Of a stretch of DNA of 64,000 nucleotides, positions 6,792 to 15,038 are shown in pieces. Below the pieces are notes generated by a model that had not been told where the DNA came from, did not search any database, and saw only the letters and a list, made by a program, of their open reading frames with translations. Positions within the stretch are counted from its first letter, which is position 1; every line of letters starts with the position of its first letter. The translations under genes and the position numbers were made by a program. Source of the DNA: Microbacteriaceae bacterium (GTDB lineage: Bacteria > Actinomycetota > Actinomycetes > Actinomycetales > Microbacteriaceae); contig JAHBSP010000005.1 of NCBI GenBank assembly GCA_019639055.1, positions 81,965 through 145,964 on the forward strand, given 5' to 3'.

Positions 6792-7967
6792 TTATACCAC
6801 TGGATGTTTTCTCGGCTTCCAAGAAAACAGTAACCAGATTGCTAACCCTGCTACTAGGCTCCAGAAACTAGGTCCTATACCCATTAGCACTATTGGGCTT
6901 GCGGCCACCAAGAAAGTCACTGTGATGGCGACCAGCTGCGACTTTTCAGAAACTGCAGCGGCTAAAGCTGAAATCAATGTACCAAAGAGCGCAAGGCCCG
7001 CAACTGCCTCAATCAGACCCGGTGGCGCAGATGCGGCTAAGGAGACCAAAACTGGACTGAGAGCAGCTAGCACCAAGTATCCCCACCCAGCGGTATTCGC
7101 GGCAATCCAACGTTTTTCAGGATCAGGATGCGCTTCCGCAGAAGCAGAGAGTGCGGCAGTAATCGCAGCCAAATTTATTGTGTATCCACCTGCCGGGGCA
7201 CCCAGCATGGTTCCAGCTCCAGTGATAAGTAATGATTCTTTCCACGGCACTTTGTAACCGTGCGATGCCATAATCGCAACCCCGGGAACATTCTGCGAAG
7301 CCATGGTCACGACGTATAGCGGTATAGATATGCCCATAAAAGCTGCCACAGTGAAAGTCGGCGTAGTTATAGAAATTGTCGGGAGTGAGGCGATCAAAGA
7401 TTCTCCACGAGAAGCCATATCGACAAAGGCTAAACCAATTGCCAGGACGAAGGCTGCCGGGGTTGCCCATCGGGGAACAAAACGGGACATCACTATCCAA
7501 AGCAGCACTACCGGGCCGACTGTGTAAGGAATACTTGCAAATGCAATCACAGGTTGCAGACAAAGATTTAGCAATACCCCAGCGAGCATCGCTTGTGCTA
7601 ACTGGGCTGGTATCGAAGCGATTATTTTTCCAAGCCAAGGGATTAGCGCGGTGAGTGCAAATAAAAGCCCTGTGATGATAAATGCACCAACCGCGGCTGC
7701 CCATCCACCTTCGGTTGCTCCGGCGGAAACGAGAATTGCTGCACCCGGAGTTGACCACACCAGCATCAACGGTGTTCGATGGCGGAGAGTCAGCCAGATA
7801 GTTCCGAAACCCATCAATAGACATAGTGCGACTAAGCCCGAGGTTGCCTGCTCTGGTGAAGCGCCCACGGCGCGTAAACCTGCGAGCACAACTGCAAAAG
7901 AACTAGTAAAACCTACTAGGGCGGTAGTCACGCCAACTGAAATTGGCTGCCATGCCCATTGCTTCAC
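6792..7967 (-). CDS. benE: BenE family benzoate/H+ symporter-like transporter
   Basis: A 391-residue, very hydrophobic protein with about 11-12 membrane segments. The N-terminus (VGVTTALVGFTSSFAVVLAG) and the downstream HRTPLMLVWSTPGAA stretch are hallmarks of the BenE family, which imports benzoate with protons through the cytoplasmic membrane. No benzoate-degradation gene is in the window, so the true substrate is uncertain. The start is GTG 7965-7967. TAACCT on the minus strand (plus 7975-7980) ends 7 bases before it, and there is no Shine-Dalgarno, so it is probably leaderless. It stands alone, facing the tRNA cluster. Confidence 0.85.
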   Translation of the reverse strand: MKQWAWQPISVGVTTALVGFTSSFAVVLAGLRAVGASPEQATSGLVALCLLMGFGTIWLTLRHRTPLMLVWSTPGAAILVSAGATEGGWAAAVGAFIITGLLFALTALIPWLGKIIASIPAQLAQAMLAGVLLNLCLQPVIAFASIPYTVGPVVLLWIVMSRFVPRWATPAAFVLAIGLAFVDMASRGESLIASLPTISITTPTFTVAAFMGISIPLYVVTMASQNVPGVAIMASHGYKVPWKESLLITGAGTMLGAPAGGYTINLAAITAALSASAEAHPDPEKRWIAANTAGWGYLVLAALSPVLVSLAASAPPGLIEAVAGLALFGTLISALAAAVSEKSQLVAITVTFLVAASPIVLMGIGPSFWSLVAGLAIWLLFSWKPRKHPVV

Positions 7968-7974
7968 AAATAGC

Positions 7975-7980
7975 AGGTTA
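7975..7980 (-). promoter_or_regulatory. -10 box of benE, probable leaderless promoter
   Basis: TAACCT on the minus strand lies exactly 7 bases before the GTG start of the transporter gene. Confidence 0.4.
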
Positions 7981-7985
7981 TGTTA

Positions 7986-8153
7986 CTAAGCATCTGCACG
8001 CAAATGAGTTTTCCTTGCCACACTCACTACCGGTATCGCTGCTAAAAATACGCAAATAATTACTGCGATGGCCAGTGTTAGATTTCCCCAAGTTTCTTTC
8101 TTTGGGTGGACCCAGAGCGCGACCTGATGATTGTGAAAACTAGTGCTTGGAAT
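7986..8153 (-). pseudogene. Possible C-terminal remnant of a membrane protein
   Basis: A minus-strand frame without a start codon encodes about 55 residues. It includes the hydrophobic helix LTLAIAVIICVFLAAIPVVS and then a basic tail ending RKTHLRADA and TAG. That layout fits the last transmembrane segment of a permease or other membrane protein. The upstream part runs antisense to the hydrolase remnant on the other strand, so only about 7986-8100 is likely genuine. I cannot name the family. It could also be a chance hydrophobic frame. Confidence 0.3.
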
Positions 8154-8222
8154 TCACCGGATGATGAAGCCCGTGATCTAGAGACAGTAACTGCATTCAA
8201 AGCGCTGGCTGAGATGTTCTAG
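8082..8222 (+). pseudogene. C-terminal remnant of a beta-lactamase-fold serine hydrolase
   Basis: The frame 8082-8222 has no start and ends FLWVDPERDLMIVKTSAW followed by a helix ETVTAFKALAEMF and TAG. The WVDPERDLMIVKTSAW segment is characteristic of the C-terminal strand of class C beta-lactamase-like hydrolases, including 6-aminohexanoate-dimer hydrolases. The catalytic S-x-x-K domain is absent and the frame is stopped by TAG at 8079-8081. About 40 codons of a gene of roughly 400 remain. It shows that a larger gene was lost between benE and the ammonia-lyase gene. Confidence 0.5.
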
Positions 8223-8225
8223 GCT
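8220..8225 (+). promoter_or_regulatory. -10 box of the ammonia-lyase gene, probable leaderless promoter
   Basis: TAGGCT ends 7 bases before GTG 8233. A -35-like TTCAAA (8196-8201) is 18 bases upstream. The box overlaps the stop codon of the hydrolase remnant. Confidence 0.45.
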
Positions 8226-8232
8226 CGGTAAT

Positions 8233-9300
8233 GTGAATGGACTAAATTTGGAAACTTGGTTGGCTGCGCGTGGTACGCAGGATTGGACTGTTTCAACACA
8301 TGCAAACGAAGCCATACAAATGCACAGAACCTTGCCTGGCTACGAACCAACGCCACTTGTAGAAGTTCCTGAAATAGCTGCTGAACTTTGTATTGGCCGC
8401 TTCTTCGTAAAAGACGAGTCTAAGCGGTTCGACTTGGGTGCATTCAAATTTCTTGGTGCATCCTGGGCGGTAGGCAGGGCTCTCAAGCAGTCGCCTGGTA
8501 CCATGACCTTGACCACGGCAACAGATGGCAACCACGGTCGTGCAATTGCCAGAATGGCTAAAACCTTGGGTTTACGTGCTGTAATTTTCACCCCCAACAC
8601 GCTTCCACAAAAAGCTATTGACAATATTGAGGCTGAAGGTGCGGAAGTGAATGTGCTGCAGGATGACTACAATGCTGCGATTATTGCATCCAGAAAATTC
8701 GCGGAAGAAAACGAAAATACTTTGATTGTTCAGGACACTTCTTGGGAAGGTTACGAGGATGTTCCTGCCTGGATTGTGGAAGGATATTCGACCCTTTTCG
8801 TTGAGGCGGACGAGCAACTAGCTGAGTTAGGTATCGATAATCCTGACCTCGTTTCAATTCCTGTGGGTGTAGGGAGTCTTGCCCAAGCAGCAATTGCGCA
8901 TTACCGCGACAGTCAACGGCAAATCCACCCACGCTTACTTTCTGTCGAGCCAACCAAGGCGGCAAGTATTTTAGCGAGTTTGCATCAGGGGTCGCCGCAG
9001 TCGATTGCAACGGAAGAAACCCTTATGAACGGACTCAACTGTGGCACGCCTTCCGCGATTGCATGGCCGTATTTGAAGGACGGGTTGGATGCTGCAGTCG
9101 CGGTTGCAGACGAAGCTGCCCAGTCAACAATAGACTTGCTTGCTGGTTTCGGACTCGAGTCTGGTCCATCAGGTGCTGCCTCTGTGGCTGGAATTTTTGA
9201 GTTGCTCACTGGCACAGATTCCGTTTCGAATCGTGAAAAGTTGGGGATCAATGAGAACTCTGTGATTTTAGCTATTTCCACCGAGGGGGCGATTAAGTAA
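8233..9300 (+). CDS. dpaL: Diaminopropionate ammonia-lyase (PLP enzyme)
   Basis: A 355-residue fold-type II PLP enzyme. Lys72 in KDESKRFDLGAFKFLGAS is the Schiff-base lysine, TTATDGNHGRAIA binds phosphate, and VQDTSWEGYEDVPAWIVEGY is close to the E. coli diaminopropionate ammonia-lyase. That enzyme converts 2,3-diaminopropionate to pyruvate and two ammonia. It is about 40 residues shorter than the E. coli enzyme. A related threonine or serine dehydratase activity is possible but fits less well. The start is GTG 8233 with no Shine-Dalgarno. It ends 3 bases from the convergent SMR gene and stands alone, without the usual purine/xanthine operon neighbours. Confidence 0.82.
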   Translation: MNGLNLETWLAARGTQDWTVSTHANEAIQMHRTLPGYEPTPLVEVPEIAAELCIGRFFVKDESKRFDLGAFKFLGASWAVGRALKQSPGTMTLTTATDGNHGRAIARMAKTLGLRAVIFTPNTLPQKAIDNIEAEGAEVNVLQDDYNAAIIASRKFAEENENTLIVQDTSWEGYEDVPAWIVEGYSTLFVEADEQLAELGIDNPDLVSIPVGVGSLAQAAIAHYRDSQRQIHPRLLSVEPTKAASILASLHQGSPQSIATEETLMNGLNCGTPSAIAWPYLKDGLDAAVAVADEAAQSTIDLLAGFGLESGPSGAASVAGIFELLTGTDSVSNREKLGINENSVILAISTEGAIK

Positions 9301-9303
9301 GAG

Positions 9304-9630
9304 TTAAAGCTGTTTTGGCTCAGTAAATTTCAGTCCAACAACCGCCAGGATTATTCCGGTAATGAAGACAATTTTGAGCAGTGAAACATCCTCAGCGCCG
9401 GTAACCATCGAATAGATCACAGTGAGGGATGCACCAACCCCGACCCAGACTGAGTAGCCGGTACCTATAGGGATTTCTTTCACAGCAATACCGAGTCCGG
9501 CCATGCTAATTAGCAGCGCGATAAAGAACAACGCAGTTGCCCACGGATTGGTAAAGCCCTCAGATAGTCCAAGCGCAACAGCCCATACCGATTCAAAAAC
9601 AGCGCTTGCTAAAAGTATTGCCCAATACAT
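9304..9630 (-). CDS. SMR-family exporter subunit 2 (Gdx/SugE type)
   Basis: A 108-residue protein with four transmembrane helices. Glu13 in SAVFESVWAVALG is the conserved SMR proton/substrate carboxylate. The EIPIGTGYSVWVGVGA stretch matches the Gdx (SugE) branch, whose members export guanidinium. Its ATG directly follows the stop of the upstream SMR gene (TAA-ATG, zero spacing), so it depends on translational coupling. Tandem non-identical SMR genes usually form heterodimers of opposite topology, as in YkkCD. The guanidine riboswitch upstream makes guanidinium export the likely function. Confidence 0.85.
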   Translation of the reverse strand: MYWAILLASAVFESVWAVALGLSEGFTNPWATALFFIALLISMAGLGIAVKEIPIGTGYSVWVGVGASLTVIYSMVTGAEDVSLLKIVFITGIILAVVGLKFTEPKQL

Positions 9631-9942
9631 TTAGCTCACCACCTTAAGGCCGATTACTGAAGCAATTAGCAGTAGCAGTAATAGCACTTTCGCCAAAGTC
9701 GCTTTATCGGTCGTGAAGAAACCGTAAACAGCTGTGAGGGTTGCGCCAACTCCAACCCATACCGTGTACGCAGTACCCATGGGGATTTCGAGCATAGCGA
9801 TTGCAAGACCGGCCATACTGAGTGTCAAAGCAACACCAAAAAGGATGCTTGGCCAAAGTTTTTTAAAGCCCTTTGATTCCGCGAGAGAAAGAGCCCAAAC
9901 CGATTCCAGAACCCCGGAAGCAATCAAAATAATCCAAGACAT
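9631..9942 (-). CDS. SMR-family exporter subunit 1 (Gdx/SugE type), riboswitch-controlled
   Basis: A 103-residue, four-helix SMR protein, first of the pair. It begins MSWIILIASGVLESVWALSL, closely matching E. coli SugE/Gdx, with the conserved Glu13 and the GTAYTVWVGVGA motif of guanidinium exporters. The start is ATG 9940-9942 with AAGGAG (plus 9949-9954) 6 bases upstream. That site lies in a hairpin that overlaps the 3' strand of a guanidine-III riboswitch, so translation should turn on when guanidinium binds. Function as half of a heterodimeric guanidinium/H+ antiporter is inferred from sequence and riboswitch together. Confidence 0.88.
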   Translation of the reverse strand: MSWIILIASGVLESVWALSLAESKGFKKLWPSILFGVALTLSMAGLAIAMLEIPMGTAYTVWVGVGATLTAVYGFFTTDKATLAKVLLLLLLIASVIGLKVVS

Positions 9943-9965
9943 AACTAACTCCTTACGAGTCAGTC
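9943..9965 (-). promoter_or_regulatory. Shine-Dalgarno-sequestering hairpin
   Basis: On the minus strand GACTGACTC (plus 9957-9965) pairs with GAGTTAGTT (9943-9951) across a 5-base loop: nine pairs, two of them G-U. It traps the AAGGAG site and abuts the ATG at 9942. The 5' arm is also the pseudoknot strand of the riboswitch, so the two folds exclude each other. Confidence 0.7.
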
Positions 9966-9997
9966 TTTGCTTTTGCGGGTACTGCTCCCTCGTCCGC
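9957..9997 (-). promoter_or_regulatory. Guanidine-III riboswitch (ykkC-III class)
   Basis: The 41-base minus-strand segment starts GCGGACGAGG, continues GAGCAGTACCCGC and ends AAAGACTGACTC. These match the compact guanidine-III aptamer: P1 is GCGG/CCGC, the conserved ACGAGG follows P1's 5' strand, GTACCC precedes its 3' strand, and the H-type pseudoknot is GAGCAGT with ACTG-a-CTC (one bulged A). The class binds guanidinium and turns on exporter genes. It lies 14 bases before the first SMR gene. The identification rests on my memory of the class consensus and on the downstream Gdx-type genes. Confidence 0.82.
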
Positions 9998-10068
9998 TAG
10001 CCAAATTGGGCACTATGAAAAGGTTAGCTTGGCAACCTGTTCAAACCCTGTGCAAGTTAGCGAAGTGC

Positions 10069-10227
10069 TCAACATTGGCCACTAGCCCTAGGGGCGGGTA
10101 CGCAGTCATATGGCAAATCTATGTCAGTAGAGATTCTATTCGGGCCAAAAAGTACATACAGAATGATTAACCCCACCCCGATGAGGATAATCACTAAACC
10201 ATCGTCCATTATCTTTTTCTCTGTCAT
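10069..10227 (-). CDS. Small membrane protein, 52 residues, unknown function
   Basis: An ATG-started frame of 52 codons: a charged start (MTEKKIMDDG), one strongly hydrophobic helix (LVIILIGVGLIILYVLF), then a polar tail with two cysteines ending SGQC. The helix with flanking charges looks like a real single-pass peptide. TACTTT (plus 10234-10239) ends 6 bases before ATG 10227, the leaderless spacing seen at other genes here. It lies upstream of the SMR pair on the same strand and is divergent from thrS. It could belong to the SMR transcript or be independent. No family was recognised. Confidence 0.42.
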   Translation of the reverse strand: MTEKKIMDDGLVIILIGVGLIILYVLFGPNRISTDIDLPYDCVPAPRASGQC

Positions 10228-10233
10228 GCATTC

Positions 10234-10239
10234 AAAGTA
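10234..10239 (-). promoter_or_regulatory. -10 box of the 52-residue membrane peptide
   Basis: TACTTT on the minus strand lies 6 bases before the ATG at 10225-10227, consistent with a leaderless transcript running toward the SMR genes. Confidence 0.35.
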
Positions 10240-10258
10240 AAAGCAACCACTGACGCGC

Positions 10259-10264
10259 TATCCT
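10259..10264 (+). promoter_or_regulatory. -10 box of thrS, probable leaderless promoter
   Basis: TATCCT ends 6 bases before the GTG start at 10271. No Shine-Dalgarno is visible and no well-spaced -35 is evident. Confidence 0.45.
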
Positions 10265-10270
10265 TATTTA

Positions 10271-12217
10271 GTGAGTAAAAGTGGTCGCGATCTGTTTCCA
10301 GACGCAAAAGTTATAGCAGTTAAAGTCAACGGCGAACTGAAAGATCTTGAGACCACAGTCACAGACACCGACACCGTCGAACCGGTAGAAATTTCTTCGG
10401 AGGATGGACTAAGCATCGTGCGTCATTCACTCGCGCACGTGATTGCTCAGTCTGTGCAATCTATTCGTAGCGATGCCCGACTTGGGATTGGTCCGCCCAT
10501 CACCGACGGCTTTTATTACGACTTCAAAGTGGACACTCCATTCACCGCCGAGGATGTCGACGCGATTACCAAGGCTGCCCGCAAAATTATCAATACCGGC
10601 CAGACTTTCAAACGTCGAGTAACCACAGAGGAAGCCGCACTTAAAGAACTCGCAGATGAACCTTTCAAGGTTGAGCTCATTGGTCTAAAAGGCGGGGGAG
10701 CAGAGGGAGCCAGCGTTGAGGTTGGTGGAGCAGAACTCACCATCTACGACAATATTGACAGCAACGGCAACGTTGTTTGGAAAGATCTTTGCCGAGGCCC
10801 GCACCTGCCCAATACCAAACTTATTGGCAACGCGTGGGAAATTACCCGTCTTGCTGCAGCATATTGGCGAGGTAGTGAGAAGAACCCACAGCTGCAGCGC
10901 ATTTACGGCACCGCCTGGGCCTCCAAAGAGGACTTAAACGCATATAAATGGCGCCTTGAAGAGGCAGCCCGCCGCGACCATCGCAAACTTGGCCAGGAAT
11001 TGGATCTGTTTTCTTTCCCTGATGAAGTAGGTTCCGGTCTATCTGTTTGGCATCCGAAGGGCGGTATCGTCCGCTACGAGATGGAAAAGCATGCCCGTGA
11101 GCGCCATCTAAAAGAGGGCTATTCAGTCGTCTACACTCCGCACATAACCAAGGGCAAGCTCTTTGAGGTTTCCGGACATTTACAAACTTATAAAGAAGGT
11201 CTTTGGCCTCCTGTGCATATGGATGAGGAGCGTGACGAAGCAGGCAACATCACCAAGCAGGGCCACGATTACTATCTGAAACCAATGAACTGCCCGATGC
11301 ACATCCTGATTTATCGGGAACGTCCGCGCAGTTACCGTGACCTGCCACTTCGCTACTCAGAAAATGGCACCGTTTACCGCAACGAACTCTCTGGTGCACT
11401 CCACGGCCTAACCCGAGTTCGAGGTTTCACCCAAGACGATGCTCACTTATTTGTGCGCCAGGATCAGGTAAAAGAGGAAGCAACCAAGGTTCTTGAGTTT
11501 GTGATTTCACTGCTGAAAGATTTTGGTCTTTCCGAATTCAGGCTTGAGCTTTCGAAACGTGACGATGATAAATCAAAGTGGATCGGTAGCGAGGAAGTTT
11601 GGGAAGAGGCAACCGCAGCACTTCGTGAAGTTGCCGTTGCCAGCGGTCTCGATTTCGTAGAAATGGAGGGTGAAGCGGCTTTCTACGGCCCGAAGATTGA
11701 CCTGAAGATTTCTGATGCTCTCGGACGTTCATGGCAACTTTCAACCGTGCAACTCGACTTCAACCTACCCCAGCGGTTTGAGCTTGAATACACTGCCCAG
11801 GATGGCACTAAGCAGCAGCCCGTGATGATTCACCGCGCACTTTTCGGCTCTATCGAGCGCTTCTTTGCGATTCTTTTGGAGCACTATGCCGGCGCATTCC
11901 CAGCGTGGCTGGCTCCAGTGCAGGTTGTCGGGATTCCAGTTGCTGACGAGCATGTGCCTTATCTAGACGAGATTGTTGCAGAGCTCACCAAAGCCGGAGT
12001 GCGTGCCGAGGTGGATGCTTCAGACGAGCGCATGCAGAAGAAGATTCGCAACGCATCCAAGGCGAAGATTCCTTTCACTCTTATTGCAGGTGACCAAGAC
12101 CGGGATGCAGGGGCCGTTTCTTTCCGCTACCGTGACGGTTCTCAAGACAACGGAGTACCGGTTGCAGAAGCGGTAAAGCGCATCATCACCGCTATCGAGA
12201 CTAAGAGCAATGACTGA
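10271..12217 (+). CDS. thrS: Threonine-tRNA ligase
   Basis: A 648-residue class II aminoacyl-tRNA synthetase. It has the N-terminal TGS-like domain (about 1-60), the editing-type domain (60-240, with HSLAHVIAQ and the late Cys-containing CRGPHLP), the catalytic core (motif 2 [26 protein letters not shown] zinc site) and a C-terminal anticodon-binding domain (about 545-640). It charges tRNA-Thr in the cytoplasm. The start is GTG 10271 with a -10 box 6 bases upstream, probably leaderless. It overlaps the HIT gene by 8 bases. No T-box leader is present. Confidence 0.97.
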   Translation: MSKSGRDLFPDAKVIAVKVNGELKDLETTVTDTDTVEPVEISSEDGLSIVRHSLAHVIAQSVQSIRSDARLGIGPPITDGFYYDFKVDTPFTAEDVDAITKAARKIINTGQTFKRRVTTEEAALKELADEPFKVELIGLKGGGAEGASVEVGGAELTIYDNIDSNGNVVWKDLCRGPHLPNTKLIGNAWEITRLAAAYWRGSEKNPQLQRIYGTAWASKEDLNAYKWRLEEAARRDHRKLGQELDLFSFPDEVGSGLSVWHPKGGIVRYEMEKHARERHLKEGYSVVYTPHITKGKLFEVSGHLQTYKEGLWPPVHMDEERDEAGNITKQGHDYYLKPMNCPMHILIYRERPRSYRDLPLRYSENGTVYRNELSGALHGLTRVRGFTQDDAHLFVRQDQVKEEATKVLEFVISLLKDFGLSEFRLELSKRDDDKSKWIGSEEVWEEATAALREVAVASGLDFVEMEGEAAFYGPKIDLKISDALGRSWQLSTVQLDFNLPQRFELEYTAQDGTKQQPVMIHRALFGSIERFFAILLEHYAGAFPAWLAPVQVVGIPVADEHVPYLDEIVAELTKAGVRAEVDASDERMQKKIRNASKAKIPFTLIAGDQDRDAGAVSFRYRDGSQDNGVPVAEAVKRIITAIETKSND

Positions 12218-12764
12218 CGAAATCAGGTTCGACCCGGTAGAGTCTTTTGCTGCTGAGGCCGATCCGTTTCAGCGGTTATGGACACCGCATCGGGTCGCGT
12301 ATATTCAGGCAGGTCGTGAAGCATTCGATAACTATTGCCCTTTCTGTGAAGGTCCTGGTCTTTCAGATGAGGATTCGCTTATCGTTTACCGCGGGAAACT
12401 CGGGTTCGCTCTCTTGAACCTGTATCCATACAATTCTGGGCACCTGCTTATTTGCCCTTATCGTCATATTTCTTATTACGATGAGGCAACTCCTGAAGAG
12501 CGTGCAGAGATTGGTGATCTAACTGCACAGGCGATGCAAGTGCTTCGCAAAACCCTGAATGTTGATGGTTTCAACATCGGCATTAATCAGGGAGATGTCG
12601 CAGGTGCTGGCATTGCCGGTCACTTACATCAGCACATTGTTCCCAGATGGAAGCACGACGCAAACTTTTTCCCCATAATTGCCCAAACCAAAGCGCTTCC
12701 TAGGCTTCTCGGTGATTTGCGAGTGCAAATTGCGGATGCTTGGAATGCGCTTACTGCCGAGTAG
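12210..12764 (+). CDS. HIT (histidine triad) family hydrolase/phosphorylase
   Basis: A 184-residue HIT protein. The triad H-x-H-x-H is His138, His140 and His142 in [12 protein letters not shown] Cys-x-x-Cys zinc pair lies at CPFC (43-46), and [12 protein letters not shown] forms part of the base-binding strand. Actinobacterial members cleave Ap4A or related dinucleotides by adenylate transfer. The exact substrate here is unknown. It overlaps thrS by 8 bases and is followed 10 bases later by pdxS, so thrS, HIT, pdxS and pdxT form one run. In many actinobacteria pgsA and an acyltransferase gene follow; they are absent here. Confidence 0.88.
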   Translation: MTDEIRFDPVESFAAEADPFQRLWTPHRVAYIQAGREAFDNYCPFCEGPGLSDEDSLIVYRGKLGFALLNLYPYNSGHLLICPYRHISYYDEATPEERAEIGDLTAQAMQVLRKTLNVDGFNIGINQGDVAGAGIAGHLHQHIVPRWKHDANFFPIIAQTKALPRLLGDLRVQIADAWNALTAE

Positions 12765-12774
12765 GATTGATATC

Positions 12775-13665
12775 GTGACTGATACAGATTTTGGTACTTC
12801 AAGAGTTAAACGTGGACTAGCAGAAATGCTTAAGGGCGGCGTCATCATGGACGTTGTTACCCCGGAGCAGGCCCGCATTGCCGAGGACGCTGGTGCAGTT
12901 GCTGTGATGGCGTTGGAGCGTGTCCCTGCAGACATCCGTGCACAGGGTGGGGTGGCGCGTATGAGTGATCCTGACCTGATTGAGGCAATCATTGCCGAGG
13001 TTTCGATCCCGGTAATGGCAAAGGCGCGTATCGGACATTTTGTGGAAGCTCAGGTGCTACAGGCACTCAAAGTTGACTACATTGATGAGTCCGAGGTGCT
13101 TTCACCAGCTGACTATGTAAACCACATCGATAAATGGGCATTTGATGTTCCGTTTGTTTGTGGCGCAACCAACCTTGGTGAAGCACTTCGTCGCATTACC
13201 GAAGGTGCCGCCATGATTCGTTCAAAGGGTGAGGCTGGAACCGGGGATGTCTCTGAGGCCGTTAAACACATCCGCGCAATCAACGGGCAGATCAAACAGC
13301 TATCAGCTATGCGTGAAGACGAGCTCTATGTTGCTGCGAAAGAACTTCAAGCACCTTACGAACTGGTTCGTGAGGTTGCGGCTACCGGAAAGCTTCCGGT
13401 AGTGCTTTTCACTGCCGGCGGTGTTGCAACCCCAGCAGACGCGGCTCTCGTTATGCAGTTGGGTGCCGATGGCGTATTTGTTGGTTCCGGTATTTTCAAG
13501 AGTGGGGAACCCGCTAAGCGTGCTGCTGCGATTGTGAAAGCAGTGGCGGCTTTCACTGACGCTAACGTGATTGCTGAAACATCACGCGGTTTAGGTGAAG
13601 CAATGGTCGGCATTAACGTTGCCGATGTTCCTGCCCCACACCGCCTTGCAGAGCGCGGCTGGTAA
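12775..13665 (+). CDS. pdxS: Pyridoxal 5'-phosphate synthase, PdxS subunit
   Basis: A 296-residue TIM-barrel synthase that builds PLP from ribose 5-phosphate, glyceraldehyde 3-phosphate and ammonia supplied by PdxT. Lys83 ([10 protein letters not shown]) and Lys151 ([10 protein letters not shown]) are the two catalytic lysines. The frame is open farther upstream to 12679, but homology begins at GTG 12775 ([19 protein letters not shown]), preceded by AGGA at a good distance, so I start there. pdxT follows after 2 bases. The product makes the cofactor used by DpaL and TrpB in this window. Confidence 0.96.
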   Translation: MTDTDFGTSRVKRGLAEMLKGGVIMDVVTPEQARIAEDAGAVAVMALERVPADIRAQGGVARMSDPDLIEAIIAEVSIPVMAKARIGHFVEAQVLQALKVDYIDESEVLSPADYVNHIDKWAFDVPFVCGATNLGEALRRITEGAAMIRSKGEAGTGDVSEAVKHIRAINGQIKQLSAMREDELYVAAKELQAPYELVREVAATGKLPVVLFTAGGVATPADAALVMQLGADGVFVGSGIFKSGEPAKRAAAIVKAVAAFTDANVIAETSRGLGEAMVGINVADVPAPHRLAERGW

Positions 13666-13667
13666 AA

Positions 13668-14243
13668 ATGACTGAAACCGTTGGAGTGCTCGCGCTCCAA
13701 GGTGATTTTCGCGAGCACATTTTCATTCTTCGCTCAATCGGCGCAGATGCTATTGAAGTTCGCACGCCCGCAGATCTTGCAAAAGTGTCCAGACTGGTTA
13801 TCCCTGGTGGCGAGTCGACAGTAATTGACAAGCTTTCCCGCATTTTTGAGGTTGCAGAACCTATAAAACAGAGAATTAAAGAGGGGATGCCGGTATACGG
13901 CACCTGCGCCGGGCTAATTATGCTTGCTTCTGAAATTGGTGGGGCCATGGATGGGCAACAAAATTTTGGAGGCATGGACGTCACCGTTGAACGCAACGCT
14001 TTCGGTGCTCAATTGGAATCCTTTGAAACTGATCTTGATTTCAAAGGCATTGAAGACGCGCCAGTGAAGGCAGTGTTTATTCGTGCACCGATTGTTTCCC
14101 GAGTTGGGGATAAGGTTGAGGTGCTTTCGTCACTCCCCAACGGTGATGTGGTGGCAGTGCGCCAGAACAATTTGCTCGGCACCAGTTTCCATCCTGAAAT
14201 CAGCGGAGATAGCAGGGTTCACGAGTACTTTCTGAATATGTAA
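13668..14243 (+). CDS. pdxT: Pyridoxal 5'-phosphate synthase, PdxT glutaminase subunit
   Basis: A 191-residue class I glutamine amidotransferase. Cys80 in VYGTCAGLI is the nucleophile, with His175 and Glu177 (SFHPEISGD) completing the triad. IPGGEST is the conserved loop near residues 45-51. It feeds ammonia to PdxS in a cytoplasmic 12+12 complex. The start is ATG 13668, 2 bases after the pdxS stop, so translation is likely coupled. A 36-base gap with a fresh Shine-Dalgarno separates it from the YebC gene. Confidence 0.96.
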   Translation: MTETVGVLALQGDFREHIFILRSIGADAIEVRTPADLAKVSRLVIPGGESTVIDKLSRIFEVAEPIKQRIKEGMPVYGTCAGLIMLASEIGGAMDGQQNFGGMDVTVERNAFGAQLESFETDLDFKGIEDAPVKAVFIRAPIVSRVGDKVEVLSSLPNGDVVAVRQNNLLGTSFHPEISGDSRVHEYFLNM

Positions 14244-14279
14244 AAATTGACTTTGAATAATAAAGGGGTTTGAGGGTTT

Positions 14280-15038
14280 ATGTCAGGTCATTCCAAGTGG
14301 GCAACTACGAAACACAAGAAGGCACTTATCGATGCCAAACGTGCGAAGAGTTTTGCCAAGCTAATCAAAAATATTGAGGTTGCAGCCAGAATTGGTGGCA
14401 CCGATCTTAACGGTAACCCTACTCTTTATGACGCAGTGCAGAAAGCTAAAAAAGCTTCTGTTCCTAACGACAATATTGATCGCGCTGTAAAGCGAGGTGG
14501 CGGTGTCGGTGCTGATGCTGTCAACTACGAAACGATTATGTATGAAGGCTATGCCCCTGGTGGTGTTGCACTACTAGTTGAGTGTCTCTCCGACAACCGT
14601 AACCGCGCAGCAGCCGAAGTTCGCACCGCAATGACCCGTAATGGTGGACAAATGGCGGATCCTGGTTCTGTTGCATATAACTTCGCTCGTAAAGGCGTTA
14701 TTGAAGTTTCCAATGAGGAAGGCAAAATTTCTGAGGATGACCTAATGATGGCAGTCCTTGAATACGGACTTGAAGAGATTAAGACTTACCCGGAATCTTT
14801 TGAAATCATTACAGAACCTAGCAATTTGGTAGACGCTCGCACTGCCTTGCAGGAAGCAGGCATCGATTACGAGTCTGCCGAATCCGGTTTTGTGCCAAAC
14901 GTAGAGATTGAGGTCGATGCTGAAACAGCAGAAAAAATCTTCAAACTGATTGATGCGCTTGAAGATTCTGACGATGTGCAGAATGTGTACGCAAACTTTT
15001 CCCTTACCCCAGAGGTGCGAGCTCAACTCGCCGAGTAA
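14280..15038 (+). CDS. YebC/PmpR family protein (TACO1-like)
   Basis: A 252-residue protein of the YebC/TACO1 family, starting with the diagnostic [23 protein letters not shown]. Three-domain acidic family members act as translation factors at proline-rich stalls or as DNA-binding regulators; which applies here cannot be told. ATG 14280 has a purine-rich Shine-Dalgarno region upstream. It lies directly before ruvC, overlapping by one base (TAATG), the usual actinobacterial order with ruvCAB. Confidence 0.93.
   Translation: MSGHSKWATTKHKKALIDAKRAKSFAKLIKNIEVAARIGGTDLNGNPTLYDAVQKAKKASVPNDNIDRAVKRGGGVGADAVNYETIMYEGYAPGGVALLVECLSDNRNRAAAEVRTAMTRNGGQMADPGSVAYNFARKGVIEVSNEEGKISEDDLMMAVLEYGLEEIKTYPESFEIITEPSNLVDARTALQEAGIDYESAESGFVPNVEIEVDAETAEKIFKLIDALEDSDDVQNVYANFSLTPEVRAQLAE

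Noticed and set aside
7123..7824. 233-codon open frame overlapping benE on the same strand in another frame
   Set aside because: The benE frame encodes a clear multi-helix transporter; the other frame has no family features and is compositionally a shadow.
9967..10170. Plus-strand frame over the riboswitch region
   Set aside because: It runs antisense to the riboswitch and the 52-residue peptide, has no Shine-Dalgarno and no family-like motif.
15004..15038. SOS box before ruvC
   Set aside because: No LexA-type palindrome is visible and ruvC overlaps the YebC gene.
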